Shown here: piece by piece, positions 21,798-31,398 of the stretch | Layout of the letters: each line of letters opens with the position of its first letter | Numbering within the stretch: position 1 is the stretch's first letter | Source of the DNA: Porphyra umbilicalis | Taxonomy: Eukaryota; Rhodophyta; Bangiophyceae; Bangiales; Bangiaceae | Reading direction: 5' to 3' | DNA: 64,000 nt | Assembly: GCA_002049455.2 (NCBI GenBank) | Contig: KV918786.1 | Span: 186,001-250,000, forward strand | Position numbers and translations under genes: made by a program | Notes under the pieces: model-generated | The model's input: the letters and a program-made list of their open reading frames with translations, nothing else | Told to the model about the DNA's origin: nothing | The model's database searches: none

Positions 21798-23164
21798 GGC
21801 GGCATGCATGGAGGCGGCTATGGTCGCGTCGGCAGCAGACGGGAGCCTGGACGAGTGGATGGTCGATGCGTGGGGCCAGACGCGGGGAGTGGCGAGGCCG
21901 ACGGGCGCCGCCGTGCGGACGGTAAGCGCCCACACGCCGATGCTCATGGCTGCGTTAAGGGAGCCGGCGGAAACGGGGATGGCCTCGAGGGTGACTTCTT
22001 GTTCGGGACGGACGGATGGCGGTGCCGTCCGTGACTGGTGGGTGCGTCCCCCGACACCGATCGTGTCGGTTGTGTTGTCAACGGAGCGTGTGTTGGGCCG
22101 GCCGCTGCGATGGTAGGGTGCCTTGATGGTTGCTGCCCACCCTAGCTGCCGCCTGTGCTCCTTTATCAGGTACACGGTGGGCCCTGTACATGGAGCGGCG
22201 GGTACTTGGCGTGAGGCTGCACGGGCAAGCAGGGCGCAGCGGCAACGGGCAGACGGGACGTCGCTTCCGCCTCCCCGCGTCGCCCCGATCGAGGCGTGCG
22301 CGTCAGTGGGACGGTGAGCCGCCCGCTGCGCCGGCGCCCGCACGGAGCGCCTCTGCAGTGCGACCCGCCCAGTGGCAGCGAGCCGCGACCGTGCAAAGAC
22401 CATCGCCTTCCCCTCCGCCCCACTCCTCTCTGGGTGCCGGCTCTTCTCTGGCTGCCTATGTCGACGGGCGGCCGACTCAAAACACGGGCCGCCGGCGTCA
22501 CGCGCCCTACGACAGTGTGTGCTGCGCGACACGTGGAATGGGGGCGGCTTGAGAGCCACTCCTTTGCGCCCCTGCGGCGGTCGTCGGCGCCGCTTGTCTG
22601 TCGACGGGCCGACGCGGCGGCGGCACCACACGCAGGCGGCACCCCCCATGACGGCACCCAAAAAGAACAAAACGGGTCACGCGCCGACGCAATGACCGCG
22701 TAGTGTGAGCCTCCCCGCGCCACGCCGCCGGCGCGTCCACCCAATGCCAATGTGGGGCCCGCCACAAACCGACGGCGCCGCCCACTGCCCAATGAACCGG
22801 CAAACGCGGCGGCGGGGTGGCGCCGAGCGGGCGCGTCGACGGCAGCGGGCGTCCACGTGGGCGCGCGCCCGCGGGCGTGCCGGCGCGGTGCGGAGGCGGA
22901 TGGAGGCGGGCGGCTCCTTCACGACGAAATCGGGCGGCAGCGCCTCGCCCCACCCGCTGCGATGGACATGGAAATGCATGCGGGGTGCCTCGCGGGCGGC
23001 GTCGACAGACGCACGGGAACCGGGGGGGCAGCGGTGACCGCGGACCGCCAACCCGCGGGCCGCCACGTGGCTCGCGACGTGCCGCCCGCGCGCGCGCCCG
23101 CGCGAGGCGCCGGCCCGTGGTCGGCCGCCCGGCGGGGGCGCTGCTGCTCACCTGCCCGCCACGG

Positions 23165-23229
23165 TGTCTGCGAGGGCGGGTCGGCATCATGCCGACCCGC
23201 CCTTGCAGAGACCGCCATGATGGCGGTCA
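23165..23229. repeat. Two abutting hairpins with ATCAT and ATGAT centres
   Basis: The first hairpin (23165-23211) has arms of about 20 nt ending GGCGGGTCGGC around ATCAT, with one mismatch. It abuts a second one, GACCGCC-ATGAT-GGCGGTC (about 23210-23229). Confidence 0.85.
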
Positions 23230-23444
23230 TCGGGCCGCCGCGCCTCACCGCGACGGAGCGGTGACGTATTCGACTGCCCGGCGGCGCGCGGGGTGGTCAC
23301 CGGGCGCGCGCCTGCCGACCGTCGTCATCCAGCGGGGTGATGGCACGCCCGCCACCTCGCCAGCCGCTCAACGGTCGCACGTCGACGGGAAGGCAGCGCT
23401 CGGCAGACTGTCAGGGGAGGGGGGCGAGGAGACGGGGACGGCGA

Positions 23445-23507
23445 AAGCAGTCGTCACCCACACAGCGGCGACGATCATCGTCGCCGCTGTGTGGGCGACG
23501 ACTGCTT
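23445..23507. repeat. 63-bp hairpin with ATCAT centre
   Basis: Arms of 29 nt flank ATCAT (the centre is the C at 23476); the only mismatch is A23456 against C23496. The outer arm reads AAGCAGTCGTC and the inner part CACACAGCGGCGACG. Confidence 0.88.
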
Positions 23508-23844
23508 CATGATGACGCGTTTGGGAGGCGGGCGGCGCCAGGGCCACGGCTGTGACCTCTCGACCACTCACTGGTGGCGTCGCACGTGCGCTTTGGGGCA
23601 GATCGTCAAGGGTCGGTCCTGGGGCGCCGCCGCAGTTAAGGAGTGGTGTGGGCAATTGCTGTTCTTCAGCTCCTGGTCCATGCCAGCGGAGTCCCCGCGG
23701 CCAACTTGCGCACGGCAGTCGGACACATGGGTCCATGGTCTCGACTAGCATAAATGGGTGGTACAACTCTCCTTCTTTGTTTTTCTTGCTGGTTCCCTTC
23801 CTTCCCCTAGAGCACTGCTCACCAGGCCCCTCCCACCCACCTTC

Positions 23845-25200
23845 TCACTTAAGCTGCGGGTGGGACAACGCCTTTGCCGCAATCGCCATCGCGACGAGCG
23901 TCATGCCGCCCATCACAAACAGGGGCACGCCCGGCATGCCGCGCTCATTGTAGTAGCCAAACAGCCCTGTGGCGACGAGCGGCGCCACCGGCTGCACAAC
24001 CGTCGCGAGAGCGGCGAGCCCCCCCTGCAGCGCGCCCTGCTCCTCTGGCCCGACCTGCCGCGCAATGAGCCCCTTAAACGCCGGCCCCGCCGCGTAGCCG
24101 AGCGTCGCCACCCCCAACGCCCCGTACATGTCCCGCCCGCTGCGCGCCAGCCCGTAGAGCACCAAGTGTGCGGCTTTGAGGCCGTACCCGAGGAGGATGA
24201 GCGGGCGCTCCCCGAGCAGCGCCACCGCTGGGCGCGCGAGAACGCCCTGCGAGACAATCATGCTGACGCCGACCGCCGAGATGAAGCGCCCCGTCTCGCG
24301 GGGGCCCCACCCAAAGCGCACGTTGGTGTAGAAGAAGAGCATGGAGCCGAGGCCGCCGGCGGCCACCGACGACGCGGCGACGGTCGCGCCGAGCCAGCGG
24401 AGCACGTCGGAGCGGAAGAGCACGCGGAGGCGGGGGAGGGGGTTGATCGACGTGGCGTCGGGCCGGGACAGGGGGGTGCCGCCGCCGCCGCCACCGCCGC
24501 CGCCGCCGCCCGCGCCGCCGTCGAGGGGGGCGGGGCGGGCCACCCCGCAGTGACCCCCGTCGCTGCTGCCGCCGCCACCCCATCCGCAGTCGCCGCCGCC
24601 GCCGCCGCCGCCGCGCGGCGCCACCCCCGCCGGCGAAGTTTCCGGGAGCAACCACACCACGGCGGCGGCGTTGAGCGCCACGGCGGCCATGGCGCCGTGG
24701 AGCGGGGCGGTCGGGTAGGCGGCGGCGGCCATGGCCCCCCCGAGCGCCGGCCCCGCCGCAAACGCCACCCCATACGTCGCGCCGAGCGCCCCGTATGCGG
24801 CCGCCGCCTCCCCCGTGCCGACCGCCAAGTCGGCCGTCACCGTACTCAGCGTCATGAAAAACACGCCCGTCGACGCGCCGACGAGCGTGGCGGCCACGTA
24901 CGCTTGCCAGCGGGCGGCAAAGGCGGCCGTCACGCCCAGCTCCGCGGCGAGGCCCGCTTGCGCGAGCACCAAGACCGCCCGCCGCCCGTGCACGTCCGAC
25001 ACGTGCCCGAGGGCGGGGTTGGAGACGACCTCCACGACCGCGTCGAGGGCGGAGAGGGCGCCCGTGACGGCCGCCGCGCGCGACGCGGAGCCGCCGACGG
25101 CGTCGAGGAGGAGCTTGGGGCGGACCGGCACGGCCATGGCGACGGCGAGCGCTTGGAGGAGGGCGACGAGGAGGACGCGGCGGAAGGTCGGCCAGTCCAT
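23845..25200 (-). CDS. Major facilitator superfamily transporter (TetA/HIAT1-like)
   Basis: A 451-residue membrane transporter. The ATG at 25200 was chosen because it opens directly into TM1 (MDWPTFRRVLLVALLQALAV). MFS motif A is at residues 65-77 (GHVSDVHGRRAVL), between TM2 and TM3. TM4-TM6 follow, then a central hydrophilic loop expanded by Gly runs (about 190-240), and the second half resumes with SDVLRWLGATVAASSVAAGG. The C-terminal half carries GPEEQGALQGGLAALATVVQ, a signature of the tetracycline-resistance/HIAT1 (MFSD14-like) branch. The substrate cannot be read from sequence. No frame problems are visible. The gene converges on nothing nearby and has about 1.5 kb of GC-rich upstream DNA. 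Confidence 0.85.
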   Translation of the reverse strand: MDWPTFRRVLLVALLQALAVAMAVPVRPKLLLDAVGGSASRAAAVTGALSALDAVVEVVSNPALGHVSDVHGRRAVLVLAQAGLAAELGVTAAFAARWQAYVAATLVGASTGVFFMTLSTVTADLAVGTGEAAAAYGALGATYGVAFAAGPALGGAMAAAAYPTAPLHGAMAAVALNAAAVVWLLPETSPAGVAPRGGGGGGGDCGWGGGGSSDGGHCGVARPAPLDGGAGGGGGGGGGGGTPLSRPDATSINPLPRLRVLFRSDVLRWLGATVAASSVAAGGLGSMLFFYTNVRFGWGPRETGRFISAVGVSMIVSQGVLARPAVALLGERPLILLGYGLKAAHLVLYGLARSGRDMYGALGVATLGYAAGPAFKGLIARQVGPEEQGALQGGLAALATVVQPVAPLVATGLFGYYNERGMPGVPLFVMGGMTLVAMAIAAKALSHPQLK

Positions 25201-26679
25201 CGGCCGGTCCGGTTTGGGGGGGGGGGGGGGGTGCCCGCCGCCCCGTCGAGGTCCACCACCACCCCATCGGGGGGGGGGGGGGGGAGGTCGGAGGGGGGAA
25301 GGGGATGTGTCATAGGCCGCGCTAGAGGCGGGTGGCGGGGGTGCCACCCGCCGTGGCCACCTGTCGCCGACCGTGGGGGACGGAGCCGCGGCGGCACGCA
25401 CGCCGTCGCCGAGCAGCGGCGCACCTTCCGCGCCATCGGCATGCGGCGATGGGGGCCACGCCGGTGGGGCCGGCGCGGTCGTTGGCGCAGACGTCACCCG
25501 CCGCCCGCCCATCGTCCACGGGGCGGCGGTGGCGACGGCGGCGGCGGGCACCATCGGCGGCCTATCGGGCGTTGCAGGCCCCCGCCGGCACACGCGGCCG
25601 CCCCAGACGGCCGGCGCGCGCGGCGCGCGGCGGTGCGGGAGCGACGCGCCGCCGCCAACCGTCGCCACGTTGCTGCCGCGCGGTGCCGCTCCCCCCCCTC
25701 CCCCGCCTCGTACCGTCCCGCCGACAAGGCAGCGGGCGGCGCCGGTCGACGCGCAACGAGCCGCGCCGCGTCGCCCGTGCGCCGGCGGCGGCGGCGCGCC
25801 GCGGGGTTGGTGGCGGTCAACGCCGCCGACCGCCCACCCGGTACCCCCTCTGCGCACGCGACCGCCGTCGCCGTCGGGGGGTGGCGCCGCGGGGCGCTGG
25901 CGCGCGGCCGCGAGCGGGGGCCGGGCACCCGCCCCCCGGCAGCTGCACGACCCGCCCGCCACACCCTGATGCCGCACACACCCCCTGGCCGACGCGGTTG
26001 CCGACGCGGAAGAGTGGGGGCGTGCCCTCTGACCCCACCACCACCCCTCCCGACGGTAACGCCTCGGCCGCCGCCGCTCCCCGTCGATGCGGCGGGGGCG
26101 AGAGCGGGGCCAAGGGAGGGGCGAGGGGGGGGGGAAGGGCGGCGGCCGGCACCAGGACCGCCACCGCCAGTGGGCGTTGCCACAAACGGGAGCTCGTGCG
26201 ACCAGGGGTCCATTTTTCGCCGCGGCTGCCGGTCGGGCGTCGCCGCCCCGCGGGAGGGGGGAGGCGGCGGCAGCGGGCGGGGCGCGCCCGCGCGCCGCCG
26301 GCCACACACCCCTCACGACATGGTCGAGGAGGCGGCACGGGGGGGGGGGGCGGGAGGGAATGGAGAGCGCCAAGCCCGAGCGCTTGCACCCAAGCGGGCG
26401 CAGCGGGTGGTAGGTGGTGCAGGGTGCGCGCGCGGGGGAGCGCGCGGCAACGGCGATGCGACCGGGCGCGGGGGACCGGGCTCGCCCTCGACGGGAACGA
26501 CCTGCGCTTCCGCGCGCGCGATGGGGGATGATGGGCGGCGCCCCAGTCGCTCACTCGTCCGCGCCATGCTAAATTCCAGTTCGGATCAAATTTGACTTGG
26601 CGTGGTGTTACGACAAGTGCTTCCAGTGTTCAGGACTGTGTCGTACTTGACTATTCGATGGCGGTCGTGGCGACGACTA
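25201..26679. other. GC-rich upstream region of the MFS gene
   Basis: No conserved gene. It contains a hairpin GGCGGGTGGC/GCCACCCGCC at about 25328-25352 and many G/C runs. The last ~100 bp drop in GC and end at the TA that bounds the large inverted-repeat block. Confidence 0.45.
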
Positions 26680-26800
26680 GTGTCTATTCTACCAGATAGC
26701 TCAATTGAGTCGCAAAGACTCAATTGAGTCGCATTTTGAGAGGTCTCTCGTGGACGAACAGTTCGTCAGACGCCGATTCGGACGACAGAAATAGACTCAG

Positions 26801-27725
26801 AGCACGTCTATCGGTGCGCCATCCCGCCATCGCCAAAAAGCCATCTGTTTGGCATTTTGGGGATGGCGCGGAAGAGGCATCTCTATCGGCGGCTCGACGA
26901 ACTCCCCCGAATATCAGGCATAAGTGTTCCGCTGCGAGATAAAGTACCAAGACCTTCGTCGCTGTCTCTTAGAAGAGTGTGGAAGCCTCGCGTTTCGAGA
27001 GCGCAGCACGGGCCTGAGAGGCACCCCACCTGGCACAGCGTCTGGGCACACCTCTGCCTGTCCCCCCTTCATTTCGCACACGGCACACAGTACGGCAGCG
27101 CAGCTGTGTGGTCGACAGCGTCGTGCTGGCAAACGAGCGAGCCAAGGGCAGGTCTTCACCCGGGCTGAAGCTCAACCCCCGCTTGACCCGCTCGGTGGTG
27201 CTACCGGGCGACATCGTCTCGTTCTTGGTTGGGGGGATACACAGAGACGGGGGTTCACGGCCACACGGGGTACACGACCGGTGCAGGGGACCAATCGGGG
27301 AGAAGGGGAGGAGGTGAAGGTTTAACTTTGGTTGGGGGAGAAACCACGTGCCTGGTGGTGACGGCGACAGACCCAGAGAGCATGACCACGAAAGAAAGGA
27401 CTGGTGCAACTGTGGACGACGTTGGCTGGTGGAAGGCGCGACACGACTGACTCCATGCTATCTCGTTTCCAAACCGACTGCAATGACAAGAGGCTGGAAG
27501 ATGCAACTCCATCGCGAGAGAATTCCACCGAATCCTCGATGTGTTGGCAGTGTTTGATTGGCTCTCCTTGTTTGGCGCATCGCCATCGCCATCCCCAAAA
27601 GTCATTTTTTTGGGGATGGGGATTGCGATATGGGGATGGCGGATGGCATTTTGAGGATCCGGTAGAGATGCCTCATCGCCAAAATGCCATCTGAGATGGC
27701 TTTTTGGCGCACCGATAGACGTGCT
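26801..27725. mobile_element. 925-bp MITE, family A, TSD CTCAG
   Basis: Terminal inverted repeats begin AGCACGTCTATCGGTGCGCC, and related subterminal blocks (GCCATC, GGCATTTTGG, GAGGCATCTCTA) continue about 90 bp inward on both sides. Direct CTCAG flanks it at 26796-26800 and 27726-27730. The central 700 bp has short frames without motifs, so it is non-autonomous. Confidence 0.8.
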
Positions 27726-28952
27726 CTCAGCGGTGGCTGTTTAGTCTTGGGCGAACGACCCGAGCTTTAACTCACAGTCAATTTTCCTCAGAGCAATCCC
27801 AGCAACGTCGGCCCCATCTCATATTCGTTACACGTAGCGCCACGTTGCAGAAACGTGTCTGTTTATTAAGGATATGGGGCCGGTCGGCTTCTCTGTCAAT
27901 GTGATCGACCCCAATCTGGTCTCCCATACTCATGACGGAATCCTGCAAGTACGAATCAACTCCGAAGCACAGAAATGGGGCGGGTGGCGGACCTACCCCA
28001 ATCGCGAGGCAAAATGGGGTAGGTCCGTAGTCGGCCCCAACGCTGTCCGTGTTCTCATTGGCCAATCGAATCCACATATATATCAATTTGCATCGGATTC
28101 GAGCAAAACGTGTTAGGGCACGCCCCTGACCACTTTCGAAACTTTATAGCAAAGATCTGCAATCAACAGCAATGGCGTGGACCTCGGCACGTGAGAGCCG
28201 ACCAACAAATATCGTCCACTGGGCCTGGTCAACAGAGCAGAGTTTTGGTGTCCCGTGATCAAATCATCGAGAGGGTCCTTGTGCGCCACGCGGGTTGCGA
28301 CTGGGCGGGTGATCGGCTGAGCTGGCCAGCCCGCCACCGTCACAGAGCGATAGGAGAGGGGGAGGGTGGTCGGCCGGCCAGATCAGGGCGCCTGGGGCGG
28401 GTGGTGGTCCGACACCGCCCACAGCGTGTTTAGAGAGGGGTGGGGGGGGTCGGCGGGGTCGAGGCCCCAGGTGGGTCCCCCACGCAGCGTTTCTGGGGGC
28501 ACCAGTGGACCATCGTCGCGCATGGAGGCTTTTGTGCGGGGGGGGGGGGTCGGTCCGGCTGCCCGGCGTGCCGCGGCGCGCCACGCACCGGACCCGTCGA
28601 CGTCACGCCCACGGTTTCGACACGAGCGGCCCGCATCACCACCCGCGTCCCCGGTCCCGTCCGTCGCCCTCTTCCTGCATGATCTCTTGGCCTCGTCCGT
28701 TGCCCATGTCACCGCCCTCGGTTTAAGAAGCACGACCCGCGCACCATCTCCTTTCCTGCATGTTCCCTTCACCTGCACTCCCACTTTTATTTCTAGAGCA
28801 CCACGTCTAGCTCCCAACGGCTGCCACAACCATCATCCTTTGCGGCCACTCCCCCGCGACGCTTGCCGCCACCGGCGTCCGCGCGTGGCCATCACCGTCG
28901 ACGTCGCCCCGGTGCTCTCGACACCAGCTGTTCGGCGCGTTTGCCCGGGGGC
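27726..28952. other. Sequence between MITE and transposase gene
   Basis: About 1.2 kb. It contains a hairpin with 13-nt arms CGGACCTACCCCA/TGGGGTAGGTCCG (27988-28027) and a change from low to high GC near 28330. It presumably includes the leader of the Harbinger transposase. I could not find the element's own left end with confidence. Confidence 0.4.
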
Positions 28953-30488
28953 ATGGAGCCCCACGAGGACGAGCCGTGCCCGATTGCCGTGCTACTGTCT
29001 GAGGACGACGGCGCGGACATTTGCGCCGCTGTGCAAGCGCATGTGGCGGCGGTATTGGCGCTGCGGATGCGTGCGACTGCGTTGCGTATGAGCCGACGTG
29101 GCCGCTACCGTGGCTCCCTTCCTGGACGTCGGCCCAACAAGCAGCGGGACTTTGATGCCGGGCTGAACAACATTGTGCGAGATTACTTCGGAGTCGATGG
29201 ACAAGACCCTGTCTACAATGAGCACGACTTTGAGACGCGTTTTCGCGTCCCGCGTGCTGTGTTCCGGCGCGTCTATTCGGAGGTCAAGGACACCCCCTTC
29301 TTCCGGCGGCGTATCAACGCTACGGGCCGACCGCAGGCGCACCCTCTACAAAAGGTGGTTGCTGCTTTTCGTGTGCTCGCGTATGGGGAGGCGGCAGACC
29401 GCGCCGACGAGTACGTGCGGCTTTCCCGTTCAACCATCCTCCTTTCGGTCAAGTGTTTGGTGGTATGCATCGTGTCTAAGTGGGAGTCTACCTACCTGCG
29501 GCGGCCCAACGACGCGGAGCTGAAGACGATCCTGGACCGTAACGCGGAGCGTGGCATCCCCGGGTGCATGGGCTCGCTTGATTGCAGTCACTGGGCGTGG
29601 CACCAGTGTCCCAGAGGTATGGCGGGCAGCTACCAGACCCGAAAGGGCTCGCGCGGCATCGTTGTGGAGGCTGTGTGCGACGAGGACCTGTGGATTTGGC
29701 ACCTGTTTGTCGGCGCACCTGGGAGCCTCAACGACATCAAAGTGATGCACCAGTCCCCCCTGTACCTCGACGTGACGGCAGGCCGGTGGCCGCCTCGCAA
29801 CCAGTCCTACACGCTGAACGGGACAAGTCGCACGCTGCCGTACTACCTGGTGGATGGCATTTACCCGCGATATGCCTTCCTCATGTCCCCGCACCCTATG
29901 CCCTCCACTGAGGAGCAAAAGGTCTTTAACCGCCTGCAGGAGGCGGTCCGCAAGGACGTGGAGCGCCTTTTTGGTGTCCTGACGCAACGCTTCCACATCG
30001 CGCTCCACCCTGGGCGCTATCGGTCGGTTAAGATGCTGGTCCTAACCTTCAAGGCGATCTGCATACTGCACAACATGTGTGTTGAGAGCCGCCGCGAGGG
30101 CGTTTTGAGCCGCCGCAGACGCGCAGAGGGACCTAACGGGGAAGGGGGTGCTGATGGTGTGGATGGTGACGACGAGGGATCTGGGAGTGACGACGGCAAC
30201 GGACCTGATGGAGGGCCAGCTGGCGGTGGCGGCAGTGGACATGGTGGTGGAGCGGTCGTCGGGTCGGGTGCTGCCGCCGGGGAAGCTGCACCTGGCGGCG
30301 CACACGCCGGCGCGAACGCGCCCCTCCACATCAACCCTGTCGAGCAGCCGCCAGCGGGCGGCATGGCCGCCGTCTTTGACGCCTGGGGCGAGACCCGCAA
30401 TGTTACTGAGCACGACCAACTTCGTGCTGACCTCACCGCGCATGTGTGGAACGACCGCGGTGACTTATTGGCCCCGTACCTTTCGTAA
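28953..30488 (+). CDS. PIF/Harbinger transposase (plant transposon protein family, DDE)
   Basis: DDE nuclease of a PIF/Harbinger DNA transposon, 511 residues from the ATG at 28953. The start was chosen at the acidic MEPHEDEP because upstream codons are Arg/Pro-rich. Catalytic positions are D210 in GCMGSLDCSHWAWH, D261 in GAPGSLNDIKVM and E337 in EAVRKDVERLFGVL. The blocks YYLVDGIYPRY and ICILHNMCVE match the plant-type 'Plant transposon protein' branch. The N-terminal third carries RVPRAVFRRVYSEV, the usual helical region. A Gly/Asp-rich tail of about 100 residues follows the catalytic core. The frame is intact end to end. The convergent gene at 31399-32835 is its expected partner. Confidence 0.93.
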   Translation: MEPHEDEPCPIAVLLSEDDGADICAAVQAHVAAVLALRMRATALRMSRRGRYRGSLPGRRPNKQRDFDAGLNNIVRDYFGVDGQDPVYNEHDFETRFRVPRAVFRRVYSEVKDTPFFRRRINATGRPQAHPLQKVVAAFRVLAYGEAADRADEYVRLSRSTILLSVKCLVVCIVSKWESTYLRRPNDAELKTILDRNAERGIPGCMGSLDCSHWAWHQCPRGMAGSYQTRKGSRGIVVEAVCDEDLWIWHLFVGAPGSLNDIKVMHQSPLYLDVTAGRWPPRNQSYTLNGTSRTLPYYLVDGIYPRYAFLMSPHPMPSTEEQKVFNRLQEAVRKDVERLFGVLTQRFHIALHPGRYRSVKMLVLTFKAICILHNMCVESRREGVLSRRRRAEGPNGEGGADGVDGDDEGSGSDDGNGPDGGPAGGGGSGHGGGAVVGSGAAAGEAAPGGAHAGANAPLHINPVEQPPAGGMAAVFDAWGETRNVTEHDQLRADLTAHVWNDRGDLLAPYLS

Positions 30489-30507
30489 AGTGACAGCAGG
30501 TGACATA

Positions 30508-31347
30508 CAATGGTTTTTTTTTCCCCGTTGGGCAGGGTTTTTTTTTTTCCATTATTTTGTTGTCTATTGACGTGAAACAGATAGCCAAAGTCGATAGCGC
30601 CACGGTCAGAACTGGCGTGACCGGCCGAGTGCGCGGCTGGAGCTCAGCTTTGGCAGGGGCCTGCGTGGACACCCCGTCGCCCTCTCCGCCCGCGCGGCCG
30701 CCAAGCCGCCGCGTCCACGCCGCACTGGCCCGCACGCGTGCTCCCTCGCGGCGCGCCGCCCTGTTCCTCGCGCGCGCGCTCCCTCGCGGCGCGCCGCCAT
30801 CCGCCGCACACGCGTGCTCTCTCCTGGTCCGCCGCCCCGTGCCGCACGCGCGTGCTTTGTCGCAGTGCGGTGCCCAAATGCACTCGCGCGCGCTCCCTGG
30901 CGGTGCGCCTTCTCGTTTTGCGCTCGCTGTGGGCGTGCGCCGGCCACTCCGCGCGCTGGCTCCTGCTGTGGCCGCCCCCCATGCCCGACCGGCCCTGCCC
31001 CCGGCTTTCTCGCCCTGTTCTCCCCGCGCGTGCGAGAGGGGTGCTTTTTTTTGTTTGGGTGGGGGTGTGGGGGATGTGTGTTGGGGGATGAAGTCTGGCG
31101 GGTAGGGTGGACGAACAGTTAGTTGTGATAGGGGGCGGTATTGTCTGATGGCGACGAGTGCTGCGATTGTGTCGCCGTTCCCTTTGCTGCAGACGCAGGC
31201 GGCGCCTGTTTTGTTTGTTCCCTGGTGGAGCTGATACACCAGCTTCCGCCACGCCGGACAAGAGAGTGAAGAACTGGTTAAGCGCACGAGAACTGCAAAG
31301 TGGGTAGGAAAAAAAAAACCCTGCCGAGTAGGGAAAAAAAACCATTG
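30508..31347. repeat. Inverted repeat pair with T/A tracts between convergent Harbinger genes
   Basis: The left arm 30508-30550 reads CAATGG, T9, CCCC, GTTGGGCAGGG, T11, CC. The right arm 31307-31347 is its near-exact complement (A10 and A8 tracts). The arms are about 41 nt and enclose about 760 bp of GC-rich DNA rich in GCGCGC. It starts 20 bp after the transposase stop and ends 52 bp before the partner's stop. It may be a MITE inserted between the genes, or a shared 3' foldback. No target duplication is clear. Confidence 0.75.
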
Positions 31348-31398
31348 CTGCAACTATCAACTAACATGGATGCGCACTCGCAATACACAGTACAGTCT

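Larger units (their letters stand above)
21798..23844. other. Intergenic with three large hairpins
   Basis: No gene recognised between the P450-like start and the MFS gene end. It holds the hairpins at 23165-23229 and 23445-23507. Shadow frames run on both strands. Confidence 0.5.

Noticed and set aside
27778-28086. 102-codon minus-strand frame
   Set aside because: It overlaps the 13-bp-arm hairpin, has no motif, and is of a length common by chance.
30508-31347. Long terminal repeats
   Set aside because: The two copies are inverted, not direct, and too short; this is a TIR or foldback arrangement.
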